A stretch of DNA of 64,000 nucleotides from Marinobacterium jannaschii DSM 6295 (GCF_000620085.1 NZ_KK211064.1:294272-358271), one strand, 5' to 3'; positions 7,960-17,289 are shown, counted from the stretch's first letter. A program made the numbers and translations. Notes: generated by a model not told the origin, from the letters alone.

Positions 7960-8439
7960 TCAGGACTTTGCCAGCGCCAGCAGTGCCTCGCCATCAAGGC
8001 GGTACTTAACCCACTCATCCTGCGGCCTGGCGCCGAGAGACTGATAGAAGTCGATCGCGGGCTGGTTCCAGTCCAGCACGCTCCACTCGAAACGGCCACA
8101 GCCGTTCTCTACCGCGATCGCTGCCAGGCGTTGTAGCATCGCCTTGCCAGCACCGCCGCCACGCTTTTCCGGGCTGATATAGAGATCTTCCAGGTAGAGA
8201 CCGTTGCAGCCCTGCCAGGTGGAATAGTTGTAGAAATACACCGCATAACCGATCGCCTCGCCATCCTGCTCGCAGACCAGAGCCCGGGCAGTGGCTGATT
8301 CGGCAAACAGAGACTGTTCGATATCGGCTACAGAGGCTTTAACCTCATCTTCGGCTTTCTCATAGATCGCCAGCTCGGTAATAAAACCGAGGATCAGCGC
8401 AGCATCTTTCTTTTCGGCAGGGCGGATCAGTACAGGCAT
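7960..8439 (-). CDS. GNAT N-acetyltransferase (diamine acetyltransferase-like)
   Basis: 159 residues from ATG 8439. The order IRPAEKKDAALILGFITELAIYEKAEDEV, GYAVYFYNYSTWQGCNGLYLEDLYISPEKRGGGAGKAML and FEWSVLDWNQPAIDFYQSLGA matches the spermidine/spermine acetyltransferase-like group, including the W-x-G-x-x-G-L-Y-L-E-D-L-Y block. Polyamine or thialysine-type amines are likely substrates by family, not shown here. Start 8439 is preferred over 8451 because GGAG lies 7 bases upstream of it. It is divergent from the LysR gene at 8496. Confidence 0.88.
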   Translation of the reverse strand: MPVLIRPAEKKDAALILGFITELAIYEKAEDEVKASVADIEQSLFAESATARALVCEQDGEAIGYAVYFYNYSTWQGCNGLYLEDLYISPEKRGGGAGKAMLQRLAAIAVENGCGRFEWSVLDWNQPAIDFYQSLGARPQDEWVKYRLDGEALLALAKS

Positions 8440-8495
8440 CAGGGACTCCATTCGGGTTCGTTCGGCTGGGATAGCAATCTAAAGCAGGCGCTAAT

Positions 8496-9452
8496 ATGAT
8501 GACAGTGCATTCTCCTCATATATCAATGTACGTCATGCATCCTGAACTGCGTAATCTCGATCTGAACCTGCTGCTACCCTTTGACTGCCTCTATCGTAGC
8601 GGCTCGGTCAAACAGGCCGCCGAACAGCTCAGCCTGAGCCAGTCGGCATTCAGTCACGCCCTGAGCCGACTGCGCCGGGCGCTGGATGATGACCTCTTTA
8701 TCAGGGTAAATGGGCGCATGTGTCCGACCCGAAAGGCCGAACGCCTGGCGCCGCAGATCAGTGCCGCGCTGCGTTTGCTGCAACAGGGGCTGGAGTCGGC
8801 GGAGCCGTTTGATCCCGCCGGGAGTGAGCGGGAGTTCGTGATAGCGGCGACCGACTACTGCCAGATCTCGCTGCTGCCGGCGTTGATGAAGCGGCTGAGC
8901 GAGGAAGCGCCGGGGATCAGACTGCGGGTTATCCACCTGGGGGCCGATGCTTTCGACCAGCTGGCACAACAGCAGGTGGATTACCTGCTGGGATTTACCC
9001 ACAGCGGACAACACGGCCACGACATTCTGGCCTATCGCTGGGTCAGTGGTGAGTACTGCCTGCTGGCGGCAAAAGATCATCCACAGCTGCAGGCCGCGCC
9101 GGATCTGGAGTGTTACCTGCAGCTGCAGCATATACTGGTAGCGCCGATGAACGAGCGGGAGGGAATTGTCGATCAGTGCCTGCAACGGCTGGGACGTAAA
9201 CGTCGGCAGGCGCTCTCTTCGCCTAACTTGCTGGTGGTGCCCTACATCATTGCCGACAGCGCGCTGGTCGCCTCCTACCCCCGGCCGCTGGCCGAGCGGA
9301 TCTGCCAGCAGCTGCCACTGCAGATACTGCCCCTGCCGTTTGAGGTGCCGCAGTATCAGTTGCAGTTCTACAGTCACCGTCTCAATGCCGGTGAGGCGGA
9401 TTATAAGTGGTTCACTCGCTTGCTGTTGCAGGTGTCGGCACAGGCGCACTGA
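8496..9452 (+). CDS. LysR-family transcriptional regulator
   Basis: 318 residues. The helix-turn-helix lies near residues 35-65 (GSVKQAAEQLSLSQSAFSHALSRLRRALDDDLF) and is followed by a periplasmic-binding-protein-like effector domain of NodD-like type (FVIAATDYCQISLLPALMKRL). True initiation may be at 8535 (MHPELRNLDLNLLLPF), because the first 13 residues do not fit the family; no strong ribosome site decides this. Nearest divergent gene is the GNAT at 7960-8439. Ligand and regulon unknown. Confidence 0.85.
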   Translation: MMTVHSPHISMYVMHPELRNLDLNLLLPFDCLYRSGSVKQAAEQLSLSQSAFSHALSRLRRALDDDLFIRVNGRMCPTRKAERLAPQISAALRLLQQGLESAEPFDPAGSEREFVIAATDYCQISLLPALMKRLSEEAPGIRLRVIHLGADAFDQLAQQQVDYLLGFTHSGQHGHDILAYRWVSGEYCLLAAKDHPQLQAAPDLECYLQLQHILVAPMNEREGIVDQCLQRLGRKRRQALSSPNLLVVPYIIADSALVASYPRPLAERICQQLPLQILPLPFEVPQYQLQFYSHRLNAGEADYKWFTRLLLQVSAQAH

Positions 9453-9498
9453 GCCAGTCTTCCAACAGGCTCCTTGTGACAGGCGCGCCGGTATCGCA

Positions 9499-10563
9499 TT
9501 AAGGTGCTTTGGCGCTTGCCCTCAGGCCCAGCACCCGGCCTACGGTGCGGTTCCAGTTGGCGGCGCACTCGGGGCCGCAGCGTTGTGCCCAGCGCGGTAA
9601 TATCACCTCTTTGGCAACCCAGTCGCGGCGTGCCAGATCCGCCTCTGAGGGCTCCACCAGCACCATATTGCCGTTCTCCTCGCCCAGCGTGCAGGGGCCG
9701 TCACCGAGGCAGGCGAGGGCGGTGCTGTCTTCGGTGGCCGTTTCCTGCCACATGCCTTCGTTCAGGCGGGCGATCTCCCGCTGCAGTAGGGCTTTCTGCC
9801 CTTCACTCAGTTGCTGCCACTTATTCATATTCATCACCCCGAACGCCATGCCCCAGCCAACGCGCAAGGTAAAGCCGTAGGGTGCGACCCGGTATAGCTT
9901 GCCGGTGTAGGCGGACATGGCACTGGTGATGACGCAGTCGATCAGGTCATTCTCCAGCGCCCTGGCGACATCATGGAACGGCATGCTCACCGGAATGGCG
10001 CCGACACTCTCGGCGAAATCTCCCAGGGTGGTGAGGAATACCCGGATACGCTTGCCCTTGAGGTCATCGATCTCGCGGATCAGGCTGTCACACCAGATCA
10101 TCTGGCTGGGGAAGGGATAGAGCATCATCAGCCGGGCGTTGTACTTCTCGGCAAAGGCACGCGCCATCGTGGGGAAGTAGGCATTGGCCACCTGCTTCTG
10201 TTCGGCGATGCTCTGAACCAGCGAGGAGAGGTCACTGCCTTCGAATATGGCGCTTTCCGGTGCCACATAGCCGGGCAGCCCGAAGGCGAAGTCGAACACC
10301 CCCTTGGAGACCAGGCGCATAATTTCGAAGCCGCGCAGGTCCAGTTCATTCTGTGGCTTGATCTCGCCGACCAGCTGGCCGTCGCTGACCTCGGCGATAT
10401 GCCGGTTCCAGAACGGGCCCTCGTGCTTCTGATAGTTAGTGAAGTAACCCCAGGTGCCTACCGCCTTGATAATGATAGTGTCCTGGGCGGCTGACAGCTT
10501 GCCTATACCCAGCAGTAGCAGGCCGAGCAGCAGGGCTGCGGAGATCTTTGATATTGTTTTCAT
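9499..10563 (-). CDS. TRAP transporter substrate-binding protein, DctP family (second copy)
   Basis: 354 residues with a signal peptide (about 1-25, ending SAAQD) and a DctP fold: KAVGTWGYFTNYQKHEGPFW, the hinge strand LKGKRIRVFLTTLGDFAESVGAIPVSMP with the family arginine that holds a substrate carboxylate, and LENDLIDCVITSAMSAY. It is the last gene of the leftward TRAP cluster, after dctM. It differs from the first binding protein by a longer C-terminus carrying two cysteine pairs (CLGDGPC, and CGPEC), which could form disulfides. It may broaden the substrate range of the single permease. Confidence 0.88.
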   Translation of the reverse strand: MKTISKISAALLLGLLLLGIGKLSAAQDTIIIKAVGTWGYFTNYQKHEGPFWNRHIAEVSDGQLVGEIKPQNELDLRGFEIMRLVSKGVFDFAFGLPGYVAPESAIFEGSDLSSLVQSIAEQKQVANAYFPTMARAFAEKYNARLMMLYPFPSQMIWCDSLIREIDDLKGKRIRVFLTTLGDFAESVGAIPVSMPFHDVARALENDLIDCVITSAMSAYTGKLYRVAPYGFTLRVGWGMAFGVMNMNKWQQLSEGQKALLQREIARLNEGMWQETATEDSTALACLGDGPCTLGEENGNMVLVEPSEADLARRDWVAKEVILPRWAQRCGPECAANWNRTVGRVLGLRASAKAP

Positions 10564-10581
10564 AGGTTCCGGCTTATTGAA

Positions 10582-10617
10582 CGCTCCGGATAACCACCTG
10601 ACGGGTTATCCAGAGCG
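10582..10617 (-). other. Intercistronic stem-loop between dctM and the second dctP
   Basis: A 14-bp stem with one G-U pair in the minus-strand RNA (arms 10604-10617 and 10582-10595) and an 8-base loop. No T-run follows, so it is more likely to set mRNA stability between the permease and the second binding-protein cistron than to be a simple terminator. Confidence 0.55.
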
Positions 10618-10643
10618 CAGTATAGCATCCGCCAGAAGCTGGC

Positions 10644-11948
10644 TTACGACGACATGATGGTCGGCAGATAGAGTACGATCGAAGGATATACGGTGATCAG
10701 TACAATCGCCGAGGCAATGATAAAGAAGAATGGCAGCGCCGCTTTGGCGACCTGGATGATGTTGTTGCCGGTCAGTGCCTGGATCACAAACAGGTTGAAG
10801 CCCACCGGAGGGGTGATCTGTGACATCTCCACCACCAGCACCAGGAAGATACCGAACCAGAGCAGGTCGATATTGGCCTGGGATACCATCGGCAGTACCA
10901 CCGAGGTGGTCAGCACGATCACCGAGATCCCATCCAGGAAGCAGCCCAGCACCACGAAGAAGACTGTCAGGTAGATGATCAGTTCGATCGGTGACAGGCC
11001 CTGAGTGGCGATCCACTCGGCCAGCGCGTTGGGGATACCGATAAAGCCCATTGCCAGGGTCAGGAAGTGGGCGCCGACCAGGATCAGGCCCAGCATGCAG
11101 GAGTTCTTCACCGCCCCGGCAACACTGTCGATAAAGCCCTGCAGGCTGAAGCTGCCCAGCACGGCAGAGAGGATAAATGCACCGGCGACGCCGAAAGCGG
11201 CCGCTTCGGTCGGGGTGGCAACACCCTGGTAGATGGAACCCAGTACACAGCCGATTAGTATCACAATCGGCAGCAGCTTCTTCAGCGCCTGTACTTTCTC
11301 GCTAAAGCTGTACTGCTTCTGGTCGGCCACTTCACCGGAACGGCCCTTCAGCAGGCTCCAGCCGGAGGTATAGGCCATAAACAGCAGAATCAGTACCAGA
11401 CCCGGCAGGACACCGGCCAGGAACAGGCGGGCGATTGAGACCTCGGCCGACACGCCGTAAACGATCAGGATGATCGACGGCGGAATCAGCAGGCCCAGGG
11501 TGCCGGAACCGGCCAGAGTACCCAGTGCCATCGATTTGTCGTAGCCGCGGCGCGACAGCTCCGGCAGCGTCATGCGGCCGATCGTAGCGGCGGTGGCGGC
11601 AGAAGAGCCGGAAACCGCCGCGAAGATACCGCAGCTGAGGATATTCACATGCAGTAGCTTGCCCGGCAGTCGGGACAGCAGTGGTGCCAGGCCTTCAAAC
11701 AGGTCCTGGGAGAGGCGGGTGCGGAACAGGATCTCACCCATCCAGATAAACAGTGGCAGGGCGGTCAGCGACCAGCTGGTCACTGCACTCCAGGAGGAGG
11801 TGCCCAGCAGCAGGCCGATGCTTTCGTTGCCGATCAGCTGCAGGCCGATAATGGAGATGCCGGTCAGGGTCAGGGCCACCCAGACGCCGCTTGTGAGCAT
11901 CAACAGCATGGCAACGACGAGAATAAAACCAACGATTGAAATATCCAT
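10644..11948 (-). CDS. dctM: TRAP transporter large permease, DctM family
   Basis: 434 residues, almost entirely hydrophobic, with the number of helices expected for DctM (about 12). Family blocks include FIWMGEILFRTRLSQDLFEG, GSSAATAATIG, and the repeat region ATPTEAAAFGVAGAF and ITPPVGFNLFVIQ, which are part of the sodium- and substrate-binding halves. It moves a substrate delivered by the DctP protein across the inner membrane using a sodium gradient. It starts 3 bases after dctQ ends and is followed by the second binding protein gene. Confidence 0.93.
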   Translation of the reverse strand: MDISIVGFILVVAMLLMLTSGVWVALTLTGISIIGLQLIGNESIGLLLGTSSWSAVTSWSLTALPLFIWMGEILFRTRLSQDLFEGLAPLLSRLPGKLLHVNILSCGIFAAVSGSSAATAATIGRMTLPELSRRGYDKSMALGTLAGSGTLGLLIPPSIILIVYGVSAEVSIARLFLAGVLPGLVLILLFMAYTSGWSLLKGRSGEVADQKQYSFSEKVQALKKLLPIVILIGCVLGSIYQGVATPTEAAAFGVAGAFILSAVLGSFSLQGFIDSVAGAVKNSCMLGLILVGAHFLTLAMGFIGIPNALAEWIATQGLSPIELIIYLTVFFVVLGCFLDGISVIVLTTSVVLPMVSQANIDLLWFGIFLVLVVEMSQITPPVGFNLFVIQALTGNNIIQVAKAALPFFFIIASAIVLITVYPSIVLYLPTIMSS

Positions 11949-11951
11949 AAC

Positions 11952-12467
11952 TTACTCCGCGGTGCTCATTTCGTTTTCGTGGGACGCATAGCCAGGGGTC
12001 TGGTTCTTCAGCGCGGCGAGAAAGTTGTCCACCACGGCGAGGGAAAAAAACAGCGAACCCAGCGCCATCGGCAACTGCACCAGCCACAGTGGCACCGCCA
12101 GGTAAGTGTCGGTTACATCGTGGTAGATATAGGATTCATAGGCGGTGTAGCTAACCCAGTACGCCATATAGCCGCTGATCAGCAGGCCCGCACTGAGGTT
12201 AAGAAACTCAACGACTCGTAGCGTCACGCCGGACAGGCGGGACAGCAGAATAGTCACGCGGATATGTCCGCCCTCGTTGAAGGTATAGGCCAGACCGAAA
12301 AAGATCGTCGCCGACAACAGCCAGCCGGCAAAGTCCTCTGACGAGGGGATGATTACACCGAAGGCCCGGGCTGCGATCTGCGACAGGATCAGCAATGTCA
12401 TCGCGACCAGACAGGAGCCTGATAAGATGGCGGAAGTTAGGTAGAAGTAGTGCTTGAGAGTATTCAT
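11952..12467 (-). CDS. dctQ: TRAP transporter small permease, DctQ family
   Basis: 171 residues with four membrane helices (about 10-30, 50-68, 88-110, 128-150). The DctQ signature ARAFGVIIPSSEDFAGWLL followed by FFGLAYTFNEGGHIRV is present. It partners DctM in the inner membrane. It sits between the first dctP (169-base gap containing inverted repeats) and dctM (3-base gap). Confidence 0.92.
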   Translation of the reverse strand: MNTLKHYFYLTSAILSGSCLVAMTLLILSQIAARAFGVIIPSSEDFAGWLLSATIFFGLAYTFNEGGHIRVTILLSRLSGVTLRVVEFLNLSAGLLISGYMAYWVSYTAYESYIYHDVTDTYLAVPLWLVQLPMALGSLFFSLAVVDNFLAALKNQTPGYASHENEMSTAE

Positions 12468-12636
12468 TTTATTATTCTGTCCAACGGTTCAGGCCCGTAA
12501 TTCCGGCGCAGCCTGTCGGATTGTGATAGCCGACCATCCGCTTGTGTCGGGTCCGGATGTATCAGGGCGGAGCAGGCCTGTCGTCAGGAGCTGCCCCCGG
12601 GGAGCTGGGAACAGGACTCCTGCGACAGTATCCGCT

Positions 12637-13623
12637 TTAAGGTGTCTGGTACGCTTCCAGTACTGCCTGACCGGAAGAGCCGGCTTCGCTGAGCCACTCT
12701 TTCACCATGATTGAGCCGATATTCTCCAGTTCGGACAGCAGCAGAGTGCTCGGTGCGGAGACCTTGATGCCGTTCTCCGCCAGGGTATCGGTGTGCTCTA
12801 CCGCCAGCTTGCGGCCCAGCGCCCAGCCTTTTTTCTCTGCATTGGCCGCCGCCGTCAGGATGGTTTGCTGAGTCGCCTGGTCGAGACGGTCAAAGATGCG
12901 CTTGTTGGCGAACACCATGTTTTTCGGAATCCAGGCGTGGATAGTGGTGAAGTGGGAGATGTAGTCCCAGCTCTGACTGTTCACGCCGGTGCTCGGTGAG
13001 GTCACCATGGCGTCGATGGCGTTGGTGGAAAACGCCTGAGCGACATCACTGAACGGAATATTGACCGGGGTGGTGCCCATCAGGTCGGCCAGACGCGAGG
13101 TCGTCGGGCTGTATGAGCGCATTTTCAGGCCGTTGAGATCGGCCAGGCTGTGCACCGGCTTGTTGGAGTAAAGATCCTGGGCGGGCCATGGTGAGGTGTA
13201 GAGCAGGATCAGGTTTTCTTTTGCCAGGGCTTTGTTCAGAGCCGGCTTGGACGCCTGATAGAGGCGCTCGGCGCTGTCAAAATCGGTCGCCAGGAAGGGG
13301 ATGTTATCCAGCTTGAAGATCGGATTGAGGTTGCCAAGACGGCCGATAAATACTTCACCCAGTGCAACCTGACGGGTCTTCACCGCGCGGTGAATTTCAG
13401 GATGCTTGATCAACGAACCGCCGGAATGGATCTTGATGGTCAGCTTGCCCTTGGCTTTAGCGTTTACCTCTTCGGCGAAACTGCGTGCGACCTGGGTCTG
13501 ATGGGTGCCATCGCCGTAAGGTGTTGGCATATCCCAGCGGGTTTCAGCCAGAGCGCTGGCGCTGGCGCCCAGAGTCAGGACAGAGGCAAACAGAAGGGCT
13601 GTTCGTTTATTCAGGAATTTCAT
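12637..13623 (-). CDS. dctP: TRAP transporter substrate-binding protein, DctP family (first copy)
   Basis: 328 residues with a cleavable signal peptide (LLFASVLTLGASASALA, cleavage near 26) and a standard DctP fold. LADLNGLKMRSYSPTTSRLADLMGTTPVNIPFSDV carries the conserved arginine expected to bind a carboxylate. It is the first gene of the transport operon, 50 bases downstream of the predicted transcription start of the sigma-54 promoter. The substrate is an organic acid by family; which one cannot be read from sequence. Confidence 0.92.
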   Translation of the reverse strand: MKFLNKRTALLFASVLTLGASASALAETRWDMPTPYGDGTHQTQVARSFAEEVNAKAKGKLTIKIHSGGSLIKHPEIHRAVKTRQVALGEVFIGRLGNLNPIFKLDNIPFLATDFDSAERLYQASKPALNKALAKENLILLYTSPWPAQDLYSNKPVHSLADLNGLKMRSYSPTTSRLADLMGTTPVNIPFSDVAQAFSTNAIDAMVTSPSTGVNSQSWDYISHFTTIHAWIPKNMVFANKRIFDRLDQATQQTILTAAANAEKKGWALGRKLAVEHTDTLAENGIKVSAPSTLLLSELENIGSIMVKEWLSEAGSSGQAVLEAYQTP

Positions 13624-13683
13624 TATTATTCTCCAGATTTACGGGTTGCTAGTGGTGCCTTGGCATCCGCTATATTTAGCTAG

Positions 13684-13699
13684 AGCAAGCGCCGTACCA
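13684..13699 (-). promoter_or_regulatory. Sigma-54 promoter (-24/-12) of the TRAP operon
   Basis: On the minus strand the sequence is TGGTACG-GCGC-TTGCT. This matches the sigma-54 consensus TGGCACG-N4-TTGCW at all but one position, with GG (13698-13697) and GC (13686-13685) separated by the required 10 bases. Transcription should begin near 13673, about 50 bases before the dctP start at 13623. The adjacent DctD-like gene encodes a sigma-54 activator, which supports function. Confidence 0.85.
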
Positions 13700-13771
13700 G
13701 TTCTGGAAAATAAAATTATTCCTTATTAATCAGATGCTTATGTTTTTTTAAAAGAGAAGCTGGAGTCTGTC

Positions 13772-13789
13772 TGAGTCAAATTTGACTCA
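13772..13789. promoter_or_regulatory. Upstream activator site 1 (palindrome)
   Basis: TGAGTCA-AATT-TGACTCA, the core of a perfect 24-bp palindrome (13769-13792). It is centred about 108 bases upstream of the predicted sigma-54 transcription start, a typical enhancer position for a DctD/NtrC-type activator. Confidence 0.75.
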
Positions 13790-13805
13790 GACATTTATGG
13801 CGCTC

Positions 13806-13823
13806 TGAGTCAGTTTTAACTCA
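13806..13823. promoter_or_regulatory. Upstream activator site 2 (palindrome)
   Basis: TGAGTCA-GTTT-TAACTCA has the same 7-4-7 layout as site 1 with one mismatch between arms. Its centre is 34 bases further upstream (about three helical turns), allowing two activator dimers to bind the same face. Its end overlaps the stop codon of the response-regulator gene. Confidence 0.7.
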
Positions 13824-15176
13824 CTCAGAGGTAAAGCCGCTGCGTTCCAGTCCGTATTTCTTCATCCGCAGGTAGAGTTTCTTGCGTGGGATGCCCAGTG
13901 CCTGGGCGGTCACTTCCGCCTGGCCCCTGTGCTCCTTCAGCGCCGCCAGGATCAGCCGCTTTTCATAATTGGCGACCAGCTCATCGAGGTTGCCCTCGTT
14001 TACCTCTGGCTCATGACTGGCTTCGATACCGCAGGGCAGTCCGAGGGCCCAGCGTTCGGCGGCATTGCGCAGTTCGCGCACATTGCCTGGCCAGCTTTTC
14101 AGGCTCAGCTGCTGCAGCAATGAAGTGGGCAGCGGTTGCTGCTCGCGGCCAAAGCGCTGGTTAGCCAACTCGACGAAATGGCTGAAAAGCAGCGGGATAT
14201 CCTCTTTGCGCTGGTCGAGGCTGGGGATTTCCAGGCTGGCAACGTTGAGGCGATAGTAAAGGTCCTCACGAAACCTGCCTTCGTCGGAAGCCTGGCGCAG
14301 GTCGTCCTTGGAGGCGGCGACAACCCGGATATCCACTTCGATATCGGCGTTACCTCCCAGCCGTTGCAGGGTACGTTCCTGCAACACCCGCAACAGGCGA
14401 ACCTGCAGCGAGGCGGGCATGCTTTCGATCTCGTCCAGAAACAGGGTACCGCCACTGGCGTACTCGATCTTACCGATACGCCGTTTGCTGGCACCGGTGA
14501 AGGCACCGGCTTCATGGCCAAACAGCTCGCTTTCGATCACCGATTCGGTAAGGGCGCCGCAGTTCAGGGCGACGAAGGGCTTCCGGACGCGGGGACTGAA
14601 GTCGTGCAGACAGCGGGCCACGACTTCCTTGCCGGTGCCGGTGGCACCGTTAATGATCAGATCGATATCGATCTGGGCCAGTTGCAGCACCATCTCGCGC
14701 AGGCGCAGCATCGCCTCGGTCTGGCCGACCAGACGGTTATCGATCTCATGCTGGCCCTGCAGGCTCTGGCGCAGGCAGCGGTTTTCCAATACCAGCTGAC
14801 GCTTTTTCCAGGCCCGTTGCACCGTATTGAGGTGGTGTTCCGGATCGTCGGTTTTCTCCAGGAAATCGTAGGCGCCCATGCGGATCGCCTGAATCGCCAC
14901 GGCAATATCGGCATGAGCGCTGAACATAATGACGGGGATCTCCGGATCGATCTCCAGTATCTGCTGCAACACCTCCAGTCCATCCATGATATCCATCCTG
15001 ACGTCGCAGATGACAACGCCCTGCCAGCTCATGGAGCACTGCTCCAGGGCCTGACGCGGGTCTTCGAAGGCAACCGCATTATATCCCTCCAGATCCAGCG
15101 TCTGGGTCATAGCGTCACGGACGATCTCTTCGTCATCGATGACGAACACCTGTCCCGTGGTGTTGGATGTATTCAT
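13821..15176 (-). CDS. dctD: Sigma-54-dependent response regulator, DctD-like
   Basis: 451 residues in three domains: receiver (about 8-125; acidic VIDDEE, phospho-acceptor in VICDVRMD, lysine in FLEKTDD), AAA+ sigma-54 activator domain (about 145-370; Walker A GATGTGKE, the sigma-54-contacting loop GAFTGA, Walker B GGTLFLDEIE) and a Fis-type helix-turn-helix at the end (QAEVTAQALGIPRKKLYLRM). All key residues are present. It lies between the TRAP operon and the sensor kinase gene, overlapping the kinase stop by 4 bases, and two matching palindromes plus a sigma-54 promoter lie just beyond its stop. It should activate the TRAP operon. Confidence 0.92.
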   Translation of the reverse strand: MNTSNTTGQVFVIDDEEIVRDAMTQTLDLEGYNAVAFEDPRQALEQCSMSWQGVVICDVRMDIMDGLEVLQQILEIDPEIPVIMFSAHADIAVAIQAIRMGAYDFLEKTDDPEHHLNTVQRAWKKRQLVLENRCLRQSLQGQHEIDNRLVGQTEAMLRLREMVLQLAQIDIDLIINGATGTGKEVVARCLHDFSPRVRKPFVALNCGALTESVIESELFGHEAGAFTGASKRRIGKIEYASGGTLFLDEIESMPASLQVRLLRVLQERTLQRLGGNADIEVDIRVVAASKDDLRQASDEGRFREDLYYRLNVASLEIPSLDQRKEDIPLLFSHFVELANQRFGREQQPLPTSLLQQLSLKSWPGNVRELRNAAERWALGLPCGIEASHEPEVNEGNLDELVANYEKRLILAALKEHRGQAEVTAQALGIPRKKLYLRMKKYGLERSGFTSE

Positions 15177-17114
15177 GGTTTGCTTCTCCGGTACTCTGGC
15201 AGCTGGATGCGGAATAATGCCCCGCTGGCAGACTGATTTTCAACGGTCAGCCTGCCACCAAAGCTCTTAATAATGTTATAGGAGATCGCCAGCCCCAGTC
15301 CCAGGCTCTGGCCACGCGGCTTGGTGGTAAAGAACGGATCAAATATCTGTTCGCGCAGCTCCTGGCTGATGCCGGGGCCATTGTCCCGGACTACGATCTG
15401 CAGCATGTCGTTGTGCGGCTGGCAGTCGATATTGATCGTTTTGACCGGCTGTTCGGCGATCGCATCCAGCGCATTGGTCACCAGGTTGAGCACGACCTGT
15501 TCCAGCTGGATCGGATCGGCGCTGACCTGGCGCTGCTCCTGCTGGTAGTCGACCTCGATCCGGGTCAGCTTACGAATCTCATCGTTTTCCACCATCTGCA
15601 GCACGTTATCCACCACTTGACGGATATCCACCGCAATCAGGTTGTTCTGCTGCTTGCGGGCCAGCGATTTCAGCCGGGTAATGATAGTGGTGGCCCGCTT
15701 GGTGAGGTTGGAGATCTGGTTAAGGTTCTTGCCGGTTTCCTCCAGCCGGCCGGCATCGAGCAGTCGGATGCCGTTACGTGAGTAATGCCCGATCGCTGAC
15801 AGCGGCTGGTTGATCTCGTGGGCGATACCGGCTGACAGCTGGCCCAGGGCGGCGAGCTTGCCGGCCTGCACCAACTCCTCCTGCAGGCTGGCGAGCTGGT
15901 CGCGGAAGCTGATCAGCGAACGTGCCATAGTGCCGATCTCATCACTGCCTTTTACCTTCACCTGCTCATTCAGGTTGCCGCCGGCGATGGCGCGCATACT
16001 GGCATCCAGGCTGCTGATCCGCGCTACCATATTACGACCGACGTAGAGCCAGACGATCAGGATAGAGAACAGCAGGCTCAGGGCCACCATCGACAGAATC
16101 CAGATGCGGCCCTGTTTGATAGTGACCTGGGCGGTTTCCGCCGAGCTTTGCGCCGCTTCCTCTGCCTGTCCGGTCTGTACCGCGATCAGCTGGTTGAGTG
16201 TATCCAGGTCACCGCGAATCTGCCCTAGCAGCAGCTGACCGTCCCGCAGTACCGCGCGCTCGGCACTGCGAATGGTGAACATATTATTCTCGCCCCGGGT
16301 CAGGAAAACGATATTCACGATGGTCTGCTTCAGTGGCTGGATGCCGTGCAGTTTGTCTACCGCCCGCAGGTCCTTCTGGATGCGGGAGATGATCTCATCC
16401 GAGTGGCTCTGGGTCGCGATCAGTGAATTCAGGTCGGGCAGGTGCTGGGCCCGATCTACCAGATTGATCAGCAGGCTGACGTCGGCCTTGATGCGGTACA
16501 GCCTCTGCAGGTCGGCGTTGATGGTGCGGATAGCATCCTGACCGTAGTTATTCATCACAATCCAGGCATCAGAATGGTCCTGATTAAAGCGGCTGAACAA
16601 GGTCTTGTGCAGCCTGTCGATCAGGCTATCGATATCGCTCAGGAAGCTGGAGGCGACCCAGCGCAGACGCTGGTTCTCGGAGCTTTTCTGTTGCCGGATC
16701 TTCAGGTGCTGCAGCACATTGCGGTCGAGACGGCCGAGGGAGCCCTGCAGTGCCTCTATCTGGCCCAACAGCAGCTGTACCTGGTTGTCCCGGGGGGGCA
16801 GCGGCGACTCCGGGCAGCAGTTTGGCCATCTGCGAGATATTCTGGTCCAGCGCCTGCCACACCTGCTGGCGTTGCTGCTCATCCTTAACTGCCAGCAGAG
16901 TTGGAGCCATCAGGGTGATCTTAGTTGCCTGCTCCTTCAGTTCCGCCATCTGGCTCAGGGTCCGGATATTGCCTTTCACCACATGATCCAGCTCTTCACC
17001 GAGGAGGTTATAGGATAGCCAGCTGATAACACTAGCCAGCAAAGTGACCGCGCTCAGCGCGCCAAAGGCGATAAATAAACGGCCCCGAATACCCAGCCGA
17101 TGACTGTTTTTCAT
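15173..17114 (-). pseudogene. Sensor histidine kinase for the TRAP operon, frame broken by one base
   Basis: The reading frame opens at ATG 17114 (first membrane helix about 14-36, then a helical periplasmic part) and is lost at a run of seven G (16792-16798; C on the coding strand). The remainder continues in another frame from there to 15173: second helix, HAMP, H-box GIAHEINQPL, N-box NLVTNALDA, DNGPGI, FDPFFTTK and GLGLAIS, all intact. Removing one base of the run gives a continuous 646-residue kinase. The sensor part looks like a helical bundle rather than the double-Cache domain of classical DctB. It may be a sequencing error, a phase-variable tract or a true mutation. Unbroken frames are about 16790-17114 and 15173-16882. 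Confidence 0.8.
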
Positions 17115-17221
17115 AGGAATATGACCTGAAAAGACTCAAGTGCATGATAGTGAGTTCGGCTGGCAATTTGAAATCAGCAGCGGGTGGTAAGCCGTTGTAG
17201 GTGGTTTGTCGGCCGTATAAA

Positions 17222-17253
17222 ACAAAGCCCCGGCAAAAGTGCCAGGGCTTTGT
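17222..17253 (-). terminator. Terminator of purEK
   Basis: ACAAAGCCC and GGCA pair with their complements across an AAAG loop (one internal mismatch), and the minus strand continues with a T-rich tail (TTTAT). It lies 36 bases beyond the purK stop. Confidence 0.8.
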
Positions 17254-17289
17254 CAGGAACCTGAACCGGCAGGAAACCGGCCTGGGTCT

